From: Bacillota bacterium
Lineage (GTDB): Bacteria > Bacillota > Clostridia > Acetivibrionales > DTU013
NCBI GenBank assembly: GCA_023439545.1
Contig: JAEXNT010000058.1
Span: 11,413 to 75,412 of the forward strand
DNA length: 64,000 bases
Direction: 5' to 3'
Positions 52,319 through 61,333 of this stretch are shown in pieces. How positions within the stretch are numbered: position 1 is the stretch's first letter; the number at the start of each line of letters is the position of its first letter. The notes beneath the pieces were generated by a model. It did no database searches. It had not been told where the DNA came from and was given only the letters and a program-made list of their open reading frames with translations. Position numbers and translations under genes: made by a program.

Positions 52319-53530
52319 ATGGGTAAGGCATTGATCATCGGAGCAGGCGGCGTGGCAAGTGTCGTGGCTCACAAATGCGCACAGAATTCGAATGTGTTCG
52401 AGGAGATATGCATCGCAAGCAGGACCTTGAGCAAGTGCGACGCGATAAAGGAATCTATAGAAAACAGGGTAAAAAACAGCCGGACGAAGATATACACGGC
52501 TAAAGTAGACGCGGACAAAACAGAAATGGTAGTAGACCTGATAAGAAGCTTCAGGCCTGATGTAGTAATAAACGTAGCACTTCCATATCAGGATCTTACC
52601 ATTATGGACGCCTGCCTTGAAACGGGCGTGCATTATGTCGATACGGCCAATTACGAACCGCCGGAGGTTGCGAAGTTCGAGTATAAGTGGCAGTGGGCGT
52701 ACAGAGAGAAGTTCGAAAAAGCCCATATAACCGCGTTGCTCGGGAGCGGCTTCGATCCGGGCGTTTCGGGTGTTTTCTGCGCTTATGCTCAGAAGCATTA
52801 CTTCGACGAGATCCATGCGATAGATATACTTGATGCGAATGCAGGAGACCACGGATATCCTTTTGCCACCAATTTCAACCCTGAGATCAACATACGCGAG
52901 ATCACGGCAAAGGGAAGCTACTTCGAAAACGGCAAGGAGGTAGAGACAGAGCCTTTGGCTTTAAGACAGACCTATGATTTTCCGGAGATAGGTCCAAAGA
53001 ATATTTACCTGCTCCACCATGAAGAAATAGAATCGCTGGCAATAAATATAAAAGGCGTGAAGCGCATCCGTTTCTGGATGACCTTCTCGGACAATTACCT
53101 CAATCACCTGCGCGTGCTGCAGAATGTAGGAATGACGTCGATAGAGCCCATAGAGTTCGAAGGCAGGCAGATAATCCCGCTGCAGTTCCTAAAGGCATTG
53201 CTGCCCGATCCTGCGTCACTTGGGCCGAGGACCAAAGGCAAGACGAACATCGGCTGCATTTTCAGGGGCGTAAAGGATGGCAAACCTGCGACATATTATG
53301 TGTATAATGTGTGCGACCACCAGGAATGCTATGCCGAGGTGGGTTCGCAGGCGATATCCTATACTACGGGCGTGCCCGCAATGATAGGCGCGATGATGAT
53401 ACTGAACGGGAGCTGGAAGAAACACGGCGTCCACAACATCGAGGAGTTCGATCCCGACCCGTTCATGAATGCGCTGAACAAGTGGGGCTTACCATGGAAG
53501 GAAGATTTTTCACCTATCATACCTGAATAA
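52319..53530 (+). CDS. Carboxynorspermidine/carboxyspermidine synthase
   Basis: 403 residues of the saccharopine dehydrogenase-like family. The N-terminal Rossmann motif KALIIGAGGVASVVAHKCAQ binds NADPH, and DTANYEPPE and LGSGFDPGVSGVFCAYAQ match known carboxynorspermidine dehydrogenases. It condenses a diamine (putrescine or diaminopropane) with aspartate semialdehyde. The decarboxylase follows 28 bases on. A G-rich site lies before the ATG. This route replaces S-adenosylmethionine decarboxylase and spermidine synthase, which are not in the window. Confidence 0.92.
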   Translation: MGKALIIGAGGVASVVAHKCAQNSNVFEEICIASRTLSKCDAIKESIENRVKNSRTKIYTAKVDADKTEMVVDLIRSFRPDVVINVALPYQDLTIMDACLETGVHYVDTANYEPPEVAKFEYKWQWAYREKFEKAHITALLGSGFDPGVSGVFCAYAQKHYFDEIHAIDILDANAGDHGYPFATNFNPEINIREITAKGSYFENGKEVETEPLALRQTYDFPEIGPKNIYLLHHEEIESLAINIKGVKRIRFWMTFSDNYLNHLRVLQNVGMTSIEPIEFEGRQIIPLQFLKALLPDPASLGPRTKGKTNIGCIFRGVKDGKPATYYVYNVCDHQECYAEVGSQAISYTTGVPAMIGAMMILNGSWKKHGVHNIEEFDPDPFMNALNKWGLPWKEDFSPIIPE

Positions 53531-53558
53531 GGATTTGAAATTTTCATGAGGTTTTTAA

Positions 53559-54707
53559 ATGGATCTGGATATAAAATCGCTGCCGACGCCATGTTATCTG
53601 GTGGATGAACGGCTTCTCAAAAAGAATCTTGAAATACTGCAGTCTGTCGAGGATAGGACGGGCTGCAGTATTCTTCTTGCTCAAAAAGGGTTTTCGATGT
53701 TTTCGGTGTACCCGCTGATAGCGAAGTATCTCAAGGGGGTCACTTCGAGCTCGCTTTTCGAAGCAAGGCTCGGCTACGAAGAAATGGGCAGGGAAGTCCA
53801 TATTTATGCTCCCGCATATATTGAGGAAGAGTTCGACGATATATTGAAATACTGCGATCATATAGTATTCAATTCGTTCGAGCAGTGGAGCAGGTACAAA
53901 AACAGGGTAAAAGCACATAATTCGTCTTCCACCGGCAAGGTAGGCTGCGGGCTCCGCATCAACCCGGAGTACTCGGAAGTCGAAGTGCCGTTATACAATC
54001 CCTGCTATGCCAACTCGCGCCTTGGTATCACACTGGCCAATTTCAGAACCGACGAGCTTGAAGGTATCGAAGGCCTTCATTTCCACACGTTGTGCGAACA
54101 GGGTTCGGATACGCTGGAACGCACGGTAAAGGTAGTGGACGAGAAATTCGGTAAATATATAAAAGGCATGAAGTGGCTCAATATGGGCGGCGGGCACCAC
54201 ATTACCAAACCCGGCTACGATATTGAAGCATTAGTACGCTCGATAATGTACTTCAAGGAGAAATATGGCGTTCAGGTATATCTTGAGCCTGGAGAGGCGA
54301 TAGCGCTCAATACGGGTTTCCTTGTCGCGAGCGTGCTGGATATCGTTGATAACGGTATGAAGATCTGCATACTCGACGCATCGGCAGCCTGCCATATGCC
54401 CGATGTATTGGAGATGCCTTACAGGCCGGAGATAATAGGCGCCGGACAGCCCGGAACATATGAACACACCTACCGCCTGGGCGGCAATACCTGCCTGTCG
54501 GGCGATATCATCGGGGACTATTCCTTCAAAGAACCTTTGAAGCCGGGCGACAGACTGGTTTTCTGCGATATGGCGCATTACACCATGGTCAAGAACAATA
54601 CCTTCAACGGTGTGAATCTTCCGTCCATAGCGCTTTACAATGAAGAAGAGGGCGTAAAGCTCGTCAAAAAGTTCGGCTATGGGGATTTCCGCAACCGGCT
54701 GTCTTAA
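53559..54707 (+). CDS. nspC: Carboxynorspermidine/carboxyspermidine decarboxylase
   Basis: 382 residues, alanine-racemase-fold PLP decarboxylase. The PLP Lys is in LLAQKGFSMF (residue 44); GLRINPEYSEV, GLHFHTLCEQG, NMGGGHH and LEPGEA follow as in NspC. It removes CO2 from carboxynorspermidine or carboxyspermidine to give the triamine. A GAGG site lies 6-7 bases before the ATG. It forms a two-gene operon with the synthase. No polyamine transporter is attached. Confidence 0.93.
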   Translation: MDLDIKSLPTPCYLVDERLLKKNLEILQSVEDRTGCSILLAQKGFSMFSVYPLIAKYLKGVTSSSLFEARLGYEEMGREVHIYAPAYIEEEFDDILKYCDHIVFNSFEQWSRYKNRVKAHNSSSTGKVGCGLRINPEYSEVEVPLYNPCYANSRLGITLANFRTDELEGIEGLHFHTLCEQGSDTLERTVKVVDEKFGKYIKGMKWLNMGGGHHITKPGYDIEALVRSIMYFKEKYGVQVYLEPGEAIALNTGFLVASVLDIVDNGMKICILDASAACHMPDVLEMPYRPEIIGAGQPGTYEHTYRLGGNTCLSGDIIGDYSFKEPLKPGDRLVFCDMAHYTMVKNNTFNGVNLPSIALYNEEEGVKLVKKFGYGDFRNRLS

Positions 54708-54794
54708 AATAGTAAATATGGCTCATGTCATTCTCACTGTAGTTTTATATAATATTGGTATAAGGATATTTTTGTAATTGTAGGAGGTAAGGGA

Positions 54795-55280
54795 GTGAGC
54801 ATTTCCGGTATAGGAGCCGGTAATCCCGGTTGGTATGGAAGCAATTCCGGGTATGGTTATGCGAACACTGCACCTTCCCAAAAAGCTGGAGCAGCAGACC
54901 TCAAGGCTTTGAAACGTTCGGGTGCAATAGAATGCCAGACCTGTAAAAGCCGCACTTACCAGGATGTTTCAGGCGATCCGGGAGTCTCGTTCAAGGCGCC
55001 GGGACATATAGACCCTGCCAGCTCAGGTGCGGTCGTGATGAGCCACGAGCAGGAACACGTATCGAAAGTAAAAGCTTCTGCGGCATCAAATGGCAGCAGA
55101 ATAGTGTCGCAGAGCGTACGGCTGTTTACTTCGGTCTGCCCGGAGTGCGGCCGTTCCTATGTATCGGGCGGGGAGACCAGGACCGTGACCAAATCCGACG
55201 CAAGCCGCAAGCTTCCCTCAGCTGCATATGGGAACAATTCCGCAGGCTCTTCCGGAAAACACGTCAATATTACCATATAG
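54795..55280 (+). CDS. CxxC / HEQEH protein, conserved in clostridia
   Basis: 161 residues, start GTG with GGAGGT upstream. A first CQTC pair near residue 48, a second CPEC pair near residue 115, and between them VMSHEQEHVSKVKASA, which contains HExxH, the zinc-protease signature. The N-terminus is Gly/Ser/Tyr rich and there is no signal peptide or membrane helix. I know the central part from many unnamed clostridial proteins. A metal-binding role is likely; protease activity is only suggested by the motif. Function unknown. Confidence 0.78.
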   Translation: MSISGIGAGNPGWYGSNSGYGYANTAPSQKAGAADLKALKRSGAIECQTCKSRTYQDVSGDPGVSFKAPGHIDPASSGAVVMSHEQEHVSKVKASAASNGSRIVSQSVRLFTSVCPECGRSYVSGGETRTVTKSDASRKLPSAAYGNNSAGSSGKHVNITI

Positions 55281-55359
55281 ACAACTTTCATTACAAAGCG
55301 TCCAAACTACCGCCCATTTGTACTAATATGAATAATTGTGTATTAGAAGTAAATAATTA

Positions 55360-55391
55360 GTAGATGATTGCCTGGCTATCATCTACTTTTT
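55360..55391 (+). terminator. Terminator after the HEQEH gene
   Basis: GTAGATGAT and ATCATCTAC form a perfect 9-pair stem with a 9-base loop, then TTTTTG. Confidence 0.88.
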
Positions 55392-55464
55392 GTCGCTATC
55401 AGCACAAAAGTATGGTATGCTGTTCAGAGCCGGCAGTCAATTAACTATCAAAAAGGAGAAATAC

Positions 55465-57189
55465 ATGAAATTCAGGGAATTCAACATATCGGAAGAGATA
55501 CAAAGAGGAATAGACGATCTCGGCTTCGAAGAGGCAACGCCCATACAGGCCCAGTCGATACCACACATCATGAAAGGGCGGGACATAATAGGACAGGCCC
55601 AGACAGGAACCGGGAAAACCTGCGCCTTCGGTATCCCCGCAATCGAAATGCTCGATCCTTCGGAAGAAGGCGTCCAGGCATTGATCCTTTGCCCTACGCG
55701 TGAATTGGCGATACAATCGTCAGAAGAGCTTAAAAGTCTGACAAAATATAAAAACGGTGTCCGGATACTGCCAATATACGGCGGCCAGCCTATCGACAGG
55801 CAGATCAGGGCGTTGAAAAACCGACCGCAGATAATCATCGGAACGCCCGGAAGGGTAATGGACCATATGAGGCGGCGTACGCTCAAATTCGCCAACCTCA
55901 AAATGGTAATACTTGATGAGGCCGATGAAATGCTCAACATGGGCTTCCGCGAAGATATAGACACTATTCTCAGGGAAGCTCCGGAAGAACGCCAGACGAT
56001 CCTGTTCTCAGCGACCATGCCCAAGGAAATAATGGATCTGACTCGTAAATATCAAAAGGATCCCGTACATATAAAAATTTCGCATAAAGAACTGACTGTG
56101 CCGAGTATCGAACAGTACTACATAATAGTCGCAAGTTCAGCCAAGGCCGAGTTGCTTTCGAGGCTGATAGATGCAAATGACATCAAGCTTGCTCTTGTTT
56201 TCTGCAATACAAAGAAACGGGTCGACGATCTTGCGACTGAAATGCAGTCGAGAGGCTATTCGGCGGAAGCGCTCCACGGCGACATGAGGCAGGAACAGAG
56301 GGACAAGGTCATGTCGAGGTTCAGAAGCGGCCAGTTCGATATACTCATAGCTACGGATGTAGCGGCCAGGGGCATTGATGTCGATGATGTGGAAGCAGTT
56401 TTCAATTACGACCTGCCCGGGGATGATGAATATTATGTTCACAGGATAGGCAGGACAGGCAGGGCGGGGAAAACCGGCAAGGCCTATTCTTTCGTGGCCG
56501 GACGTGAGATCAATCAGCTCAAGGATATACAGCGCTTCACAAAATCCAGAATCATTCCGATCAAGCCACCTACGTTAATGGACGTAGAAGAAAACAAGAT
56601 AAACAAGCTTATGACCGGTATCAAAAAAATTGTAGCGGATGGTAAGCTTGCCAAATATTCGGACTATATCGAAAGAGCCATTGAAGAAATGAATTCGCCC
56701 GAAAGCAGTATGGCCCGTGACGGGGCAGAAGGACCGGAGGATCGGAACGGTGAAAGCTTTACAAGCCCGCTTGACTTTGCAGCCGCATTGTTGAAAATGA
56801 TTGCAGAACCGGTCGGAAATACCGCACATGGCGTAAATGCTCCTGATAAATCCGAAGTTATGCCGGAAATGGACGCAGGGGATGGCGAACATTATAGTAG
56901 CGGGGCAGAGGAAGGATATGTCAGGCTTTTTATCAACGTAGGGCGGAAGGACAGGATACAGCCGGGAAATATCGTTCAGAGCATCGCTTCCACATCCGGG
57001 CTGCCGGGTAAACTCATCGGAGCTATCGATATCTACGAAAGCTACACTTTTGTCGAAGTGCCCAGAGAATATGCCCACAAGGTGCTTGATTCAATGAAGG
57101 ATTACGTTATGAAAGGCAGAAAGGTCAATATAGAACAGTCGAACAAACGTCCGACAGTAAAGAGACATATAGGAATAAAGAGAAAATAA
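55465..57189 (+). CDS. DEAD-box RNA helicase with DbpA-type RNA-binding domain
   Basis: 574 residues. Q motif FEEATPIQAQS, Walker A AQTGTGKT (residue 45), DEAD (VILDEADEMLNMGF), SAT, and HRIGRTGRAGKTG in the second RecA-like domain. After an acidic linker at about residues 415-480, the last 90 residues form the DbpA C-terminal RRM (VRLFINVGRKDRIQPGNIV...IDIYESYTFVEVP). DbpA and relatives bind 23S rRNA hairpin 92 during large-subunit assembly; CshA/DeaD-type roles in RNA decay or cold growth are also possible. AAGGAGA precedes the ATG at 55465. Confidence 0.93.
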   Translation: MKFREFNISEEIQRGIDDLGFEEATPIQAQSIPHIMKGRDIIGQAQTGTGKTCAFGIPAIEMLDPSEEGVQALILCPTRELAIQSSEELKSLTKYKNGVRILPIYGGQPIDRQIRALKNRPQIIIGTPGRVMDHMRRRTLKFANLKMVILDEADEMLNMGFREDIDTILREAPEERQTILFSATMPKEIMDLTRKYQKDPVHIKISHKELTVPSIEQYYIIVASSAKAELLSRLIDANDIKLALVFCNTKKRVDDLATEMQSRGYSAEALHGDMRQEQRDKVMSRFRSGQFDILIATDVAARGIDVDDVEAVFNYDLPGDDEYYVHRIGRTGRAGKTGKAYSFVAGREINQLKDIQRFTKSRIIPIKPPTLMDVEENKINKLMTGIKKIVADGKLAKYSDYIERAIEEMNSPESSMARDGAEGPEDRNGESFTSPLDFAAALLKMIAEPVGNTAHGVNAPDKSEVMPEMDAGDGEHYSSGAEEGYVRLFINVGRKDRIQPGNIVQSIASTSGLPGKLIGAIDIYESYTFVEVPREYAHKVLDSMKDYVMKGRKVNIEQSNKRPTVKRHIGIKRK

Positions 57190-57335
57190 CACGGATGATG
57201 GAGCGCCAAAATGTGATGTATGGCGGGTTTCCTGCCAAATTTGCGATTTCGGCATAAATTATGGTAAAATAATAAAAGGGCTTTGAATATGAATTAATCT
57301 ACGAACATACATAGCATAATCCAAGGAGGTATAAA

Positions 57336-58130
57336 GTGCGTTTTTTATCAAAGGAAGCAATATTCATACCTGCCGCAGTGATTTTATCAATAGTCCTTTT
57401 ATTTGCAGACCCTGTCGCCATATCACTGGCGGCTGATACGGCCGGTACGCCCGAAAACACGTCAACTACAGGTTCGGCAATTACTATCGGCTCGGCTGTA
57501 ACTTCGGGCTCGGCTATAACTTCGGGCTCAGCTATAACTACCGGTTCGGCTATAACTACCGGTTCGGCTATAACTACCGGTTCAGCCATTACTACCGGCT
57601 CAGCCATCGATACCTCAGGCAATACCACCGCCACAACAAATGCTGCGATTAGCACTACAGGTGCGGCAATAAAGGCGGATGACGAAAGTCTCTGGTACAA
57701 TACGAAGATACCGATGAAAAAAGATTACCAGAAGCTTCTATGGGAAAAGTGTCAGGAGAAAAAGCTCGATTATATCGACATGCTGGCGTTGATTTCTGTA
57801 GAGAGCAATTTCTACGAAAAATGCTCAACGGGAAAATGTAAAGGCTATTTTCAAATAAGTTCAGGCCATTTCAAAGAATTGTCAAAGCAGCTTAAAACCC
57901 CTAACAAACCGCTTGACGGCGCAGTAAACATCGAATGGGGTACGACCATGTACAGCTGGGCTCTACATGATAAAAGGACGAAGGGACTTACCGGCAAAAA
58001 GCTCAGGGACGTCGCCTTATCAATATATCAGCGCGGTACCGGCGGATATGACCGTTATGGTATAAATAAAAAGTATCTTGCACGTTATTACGAGGAGAGG
58101 GATATGGTTCTTTCCTGGTTCAAGAAATGA
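57336..58130 (+). CDS. Exported lytic-transglycosylase-like protein with TTGSAI repeats
   Basis: 264 residues, start GTG with AAGGAGGT. Signal peptide to about residue 33. Residues 44-90 are a run of about eight hexapeptides (TTGSAI, with IGSAVT and SGSAIT variants), coded by near-identical 18-base units. The C-terminal 150 residues are a lysozyme-like domain: ALISVESNFYEK supplies the catalytic Glu and GKCKGYFQISSGHF and YQRGTGGY complete the SLT pattern. It should cut peptidoglycan glycan strands outside the membrane. The repeat region is a flexible stalk prone to length change. Confidence 0.82.
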   Translation: MRFLSKEAIFIPAAVILSIVLLFADPVAISLAADTAGTPENTSTTGSAITIGSAVTSGSAITSGSAITTGSAITTGSAITTGSAITTGSAIDTSGNTTATTNAAISTTGAAIKADDESLWYNTKIPMKKDYQKLLWEKCQEKKLDYIDMLALISVESNFYEKCSTGKCKGYFQISSGHFKELSKQLKTPNKPLDGAVNIEWGTTMYSWALHDKRTKGLTGKKLRDVALSIYQRGTGGYDRYGINKKYLARYYEERDMVLSWFKK

Positions 58131-58156
58131 CCTGATATTGAATTTAACAGTAAATG

Positions 58157-58187
58157 AACGGATCCTGAAAACAGGACCCGTTTTATA
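58157..58187 (+). terminator. Terminator of the transglycosylase-like gene
   Basis: AACGGATCCTG and CAGGACCCGTT pair around an AAAA loop with one mismatch, followed by TTAT. The coat-like gene converges from the other side. Confidence 0.7.
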
Positions 58188-58235
58188 TGTGCCGGTAACT
58201 TTATTGAATGCCATGTGATACGATTGCCTGGCGAT

Positions 58236-58859
58236 TTAATAGAAAAACGGATATGTGCCGTAAAAGGCTCCGGGGAAAGGCTGGAAAAAAGTGTACGGAT
58301 AACCGTAAAACCCGGGAAAGAAGAATGGTCTTCTGCGGATCAGGTCGGTTATTATCAGTGCGCCCACAAAATCTCTCAGTATACGTCTTCCGCCGAAAGT
58401 GAACTGCCTTTCTTCCGCGGAAGGACTCTTTTTGACCGCAGCTTCAACGGCAGGTTCGATCTTTTTGGCAATTTCATTGCTCATGGATTCGACCTCTTCC
58501 TTTGTCGGACACTTGCCGCCTTTTTTCTCCATCATATTGTCGCAAGCCTTTTTAACCTCAGGCTTAATGATATTGTATGTCTCCGGAAACATGCTCTCGA
58601 GCTGTTCGGCGGGAGATACGCCTGATGGGGCTGCCTGAGCGGGCATTGTGGGAATCGGATTATACATGTTCTGCATAGGCATTGCTGCTGCCGGGTTGAA
58701 CATATTCTGTGAGGGCATTGCTGCTGTCGGGTTGAACATATTCTGTGCAGGCATTGCTGCTGCCGGGTTATACATATTCTGTGTCGGCATTGCCTCTGTC
58801 GGGTTGAACATATTCTGTGTCGGCATTATCTGCGGGTTTTCTCGATAATATTCATACAT
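58236..58859 (-). CDS. Coat-like protein with 12-residue MPxQNM repeats
   Basis: 207 residues, AGGAGG before the ATG. Residues 12-75 contain five tandem copies of MPxQNMxNPxAA, coded by 36-base units. A charged helical middle (residues 85-150) includes CPTKEEVESMSNEIAKKIEP. The C-terminus is aromatic and Pro/Gly/Tyr rich (FFFPGFYGYPYTFF), as in spore coat or inner spore proteins such as CotF/YppG-like ones. No signal peptide. A spore-coat role is inferred from composition; no family is recognised with certainty. Confidence 0.7.
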   Translation of the reverse strand: MYEYYRENPQIMPTQNMFNPTEAMPTQNMYNPAAAMPAQNMFNPTAAMPSQNMFNPAAAMPMQNMYNPIPTMPAQAAPSGVSPAEQLESMFPETYNIIKPEVKKACDNMMEKKGGKCPTKEEVESMSNEIAKKIEPAVEAAVKKSPSAEERQFTFGGRRILRDFVGALIITDLIRRRPFFFPGFYGYPYTFFQPFPGAFYGTYPFFY

Positions 58860-59057
58860 GACAAATCCTCCTTATATGAATTACTGATTCAGGCCTATGT
58901 TACAATTTATGAATTTTGCATCAGAAGAGTTACGTTTTATTTCATTATGTAAATATTACTGCATAGAAATTGAGCTTTCCGCCAATGTTAAGGAGCGGAT
59001 AAACATATGTGCGCGTCAAATCAGTGAAAGAGAAATAAAGCGGGGAGGAGGCAGCAG

Positions 59058-59630
59058 ATGTATTCTCTTTCGGTACCAAAGGAGAATAGGAACGACGGCG
59101 CTCTTGATATTGAAGAACAAACACGGCGGCTCATGGAACAGTACGGTAATGACGTGCTGCGAACCGCCTATATGATCCTGAAGGACAAGCACAGGGCCGA
59201 AGACGCTTTTCAGGAGGTCTTTATAAAGGTGTTCAGAAAATATACCGGCTTTAGAGGTGAGAGCAGCGAAAAGACCTGGCTGATCAGTATAACGATGAAT
59301 GTCTGCAGGGATATGCTTCGCAGTTCATGGTTGAAACGGGTCTTCCCGACAGACAGGATAGCGTTGCAAAGAGGCGGTGCGGATATAGAGGAGCGGTTGA
59401 TCAGGAAGGATGAAAGCAGATTGCTGTTTGAATCCGTAATGTCCCTTCCGGAGGCGTTCAGGGAGACGGTCGTGCTTTATTACTATAACGGCTGCGATAC
59501 TGCGGAAATAGGCAGGATGCTGGGTACGAAGGAGGGAACGGTAAGGAGCCGGCTCCACAGGGCAAGGGAATTGCTGAGGACAAAGCTGGGAGGAGGGACA
59601 GGTCCGGATGATCGTTATGAAGGATTTTAA
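59058..59630 (+). CDS. ECF-type RNA polymerase sigma factor
   Basis: 190 residues. Region 2 covers residues 25-90 (LRTAYMILKDKHRAEDAFQEVFIKVFRKYTGF) and region 4 residues 125-180 (LPEAFRETVVLYYYNGCDTAEIGRMLGTKEGTVRSRLHRAREL). GGGGAGGAG precedes the ATG. The next gene overlaps by 23 bases and encodes a membrane protein likely to be its anti-sigma factor. The target promoters probably include its own; I did not find a certain ECF-type -35/-10 pair upstream. Confidence 0.93.
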   Translation: MYSLSVPKENRNDGALDIEEQTRRLMEQYGNDVLRTAYMILKDKHRAEDAFQEVFIKVFRKYTGFRGESSEKTWLISITMNVCRDMLRSSWLKRVFPTDRIALQRGGADIEERLIRKDESRLLFESVMSLPEAFRETVVLYYYNGCDTAEIGRMLGTKEGTVRSRLHRARELLRTKLGGGTGPDDRYEGF

Positions 59631-60372
59631 AAAGATGGCTGATGAAGCAATGTCTGAGATATATGTCACTGAAGAAATGAAGGCTAAGGTAATAGCAAAA
59701 AGTAAAGGCAGGAGCAGGATACCTGCGGGAAGGCTGATTGCGCTTGCTGCATGCGGCGTTCTCATATTGGGAGGCCTTGAGCTGACAGGAGCCTTGAAGC
59801 TGAAAAACCTGCACGAAAGTCAGCCGAATCAGGAAATGAATATATTCTCGGCGACCAATACGGCAGCTCCGGGCGTGGCCTCAACCGAGGGACCCAAAGA
59901 TGCCGGCGAGGCCGGGAAAGCCGGAGCCGGAAACGGACAGGCGGCGGCTGCCGAATGGAAGCCTGCGAATCTTGGTGAAGCGGGAGCCAGCTTCGGCCCG
60001 GATTTCCTAATGCCGGCATACATCCCGGATGACTATAGGCTTGAGCAGATAAATGCGTCGGGCGAGGATGTAAAAAACGCCGTAAAAATCGTTATTTCTT
60101 ACAGTTCAGGCAAGCGCTCCTTCATAATAACCGAACAAAAAGAAGGCGGCGAGGCAAACGATCCGAAGCTTTTCAAGGATTATAATAAAGTCAAGATAGG
60201 GGGAAGCGACGGTTATGTAAAAACGGCGGCGATCGGTGGGAGCTCGGCCCCGGGCACTGCAGATACGGAGGTCCATTGGTTTAAAAACGATATCCACTAT
60301 TCCGTGACAGGCGAACTGACTCGGGAGGATGCTTTGATGACGGCGGAACTGATGCTGCCGCTCAGTAAATAA
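59608..60372 (+). CDS. DUF4367 membrane protein, putative anti-sigma factor
   Basis: 254 residues. A cytoplasmic N-terminus of about 35 residues, one membrane helix (LIALAACGVLILGGLELTG), an Ala/Gly/Glu linker, then an extracellular DUF4367-type domain (FLMPAYIPDDYRLEQI near residue 132). Position and topology, directly behind and overlapping an ECF sigma gene, fit an anti-sigma factor that senses envelope state. It lacks the zinc-binding HxxxCxxC motif of ZAS-type anti-sigmas. Starts at 59608 or 59617 are both possible after GGGAGGAGGG. Confidence 0.78.
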   Translation: MIVMKDFKKMADEAMSEIYVTEEMKAKVIAKSKGRSRIPAGRLIALAACGVLILGGLELTGALKLKNLHESQPNQEMNIFSATNTAAPGVASTEGPKDAGEAGKAGAGNGQAAAAEWKPANLGEAGASFGPDFLMPAYIPDDYRLEQINASGEDVKNAVKIVISYSSGKRSFIITEQKEGGEANDPKLFKDYNKVKIGGSDGYVKTAAIGGSSAPGTADTEVHWFKNDIHYSVTGELTREDALMTAELMLPLSK

Positions 60373-60413
60373 ATATATACGGCTTCAGGCCGAAAGAAAC
60401 GGGAGGAATGATT

Positions 60414-61112
60414 ATGTCAAGGTCAAGATTCATGAAAGGGTTCATAGTCGGACTGGGGTTGACGATGCTGCTTTCGACGGCAGCATTTGCAGAGGAACAG
60501 GCTATATCGCCCGATACGCCGGTGTCGTCGTCGGTCTCCAGTATAGGGCAGACATCTGTGGGCGCCGCCAATGCAGCTACAGACGCTATACCTGCCGCCG
60601 CACAGATAGATCCGGTAAGCAGTGAGATGTATAGTAAGCAGAGTGCAATCGATAAATACCTGTTTGAGGAGCACAAGGACGAAATTGCCGCAAAAGGCAT
60701 AACCGTAACGCATACGGTCGCCGGCAAGGATTTCGTGGAAGTCGGCATAACGCCTTTCAACAAGGAAAATGCGGATTTCATTTACAAGGTGCTGGGAACG
60801 GAGCAGGTAAAAGTGGTGGAAGGTACACTGGCCATGACTTATGCGACAGGTGCGGCAAACGGAGAGGAAGGATTGATGTACGCTACGGGCGCTCCGGTTG
60901 AAGAAGCAAAAGACGGAGCGGCTCCGACGGATGTGAAGACGGTATCTGCTCCGGCAGATGCGGAACTCTATACTGCGACAGCCGGGAGCGCTTCCGCACA
61001 AAACGGGACAACTCCTTCCGCAGCTTCTGTTTCGGCTATCGCCGCTGCCGCATTGGTGCTGCTGGCAGGTATACTTTACTTGACTCGCAGGCTAAGAACA
61101 GCAAAACGGTAA
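60414..61112 (+). CDS. Exported protein with C-terminal membrane anchor
   Basis: 232 residues. Signal peptide (MLLSTAAFAEE), a small folded part around residues 75-140 (DKYLFEEHKDEIAAKGITVTHTVAGKDFVEVGI), an Ala/Thr/Gly-rich low-complexity stretch, and a C-terminal membrane helix (AIAAAALVLLAGILYL) followed by basic residues. The topology suggests a surface protein held by its tail. It follows the sigma/anti-sigma pair after 41 bases and is probably co-transcribed, so it may be the sensor or the effector of that system. Not recognised further. Confidence 0.7.
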   Translation: MSRSRFMKGFIVGLGLTMLLSTAAFAEEQAISPDTPVSSSVSSIGQTSVGAANAATDAIPAAAQIDPVSSEMYSKQSAIDKYLFEEHKDEIAAKGITVTHTVAGKDFVEVGITPFNKENADFIYKVLGTEQVKVVEGTLAMTYATGAANGEEGLMYATGAPVEEAKDGAAPTDVKTVSAPADAELYTATAGSASAQNGTTPSAASVSAIAAAALVLLAGILYLTRRLRTAKR

Positions 61113-61205
61113 ACGGTAAAACAACCATCGAGCTGATTTAATATAGAAAAAATATAGATAAAGATAGAAAATTACTGATGAGATAAGAAACCATGCCTGG
61201 TAAAA

Positions 61206-61236
61206 GAATGGGCCGCAAATATTTTGCGGCCCATTC
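61206..61236. terminator. Perfect 14-bp hairpin between convergent genes
   Basis: GAATGGGCCGCAAA and its exact complement flank a 3-base loop. It lies between two converging genes and may end both transcripts, although no T tract adjoins it. Nothing else is evident between 61113 and 61333. Confidence 0.65.
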
Positions 61237-61333
61237 CATACTTCAGGGCATTCAAGCGTTGGACGAATATGGCGTCGGGGATCAGAAGCAAGTCTCCTGA
61301 GGAGGAAAGGTAAAGTGCCGTCAATATAGGCAG

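Noticed and set aside
58648..58848. Regular 36-base repeats that could suggest a CRISPR array
   Set aside because: The units are adjacent without unique spacers and are in frame inside the coat-like gene, coding for a 12-residue peptide repeat.
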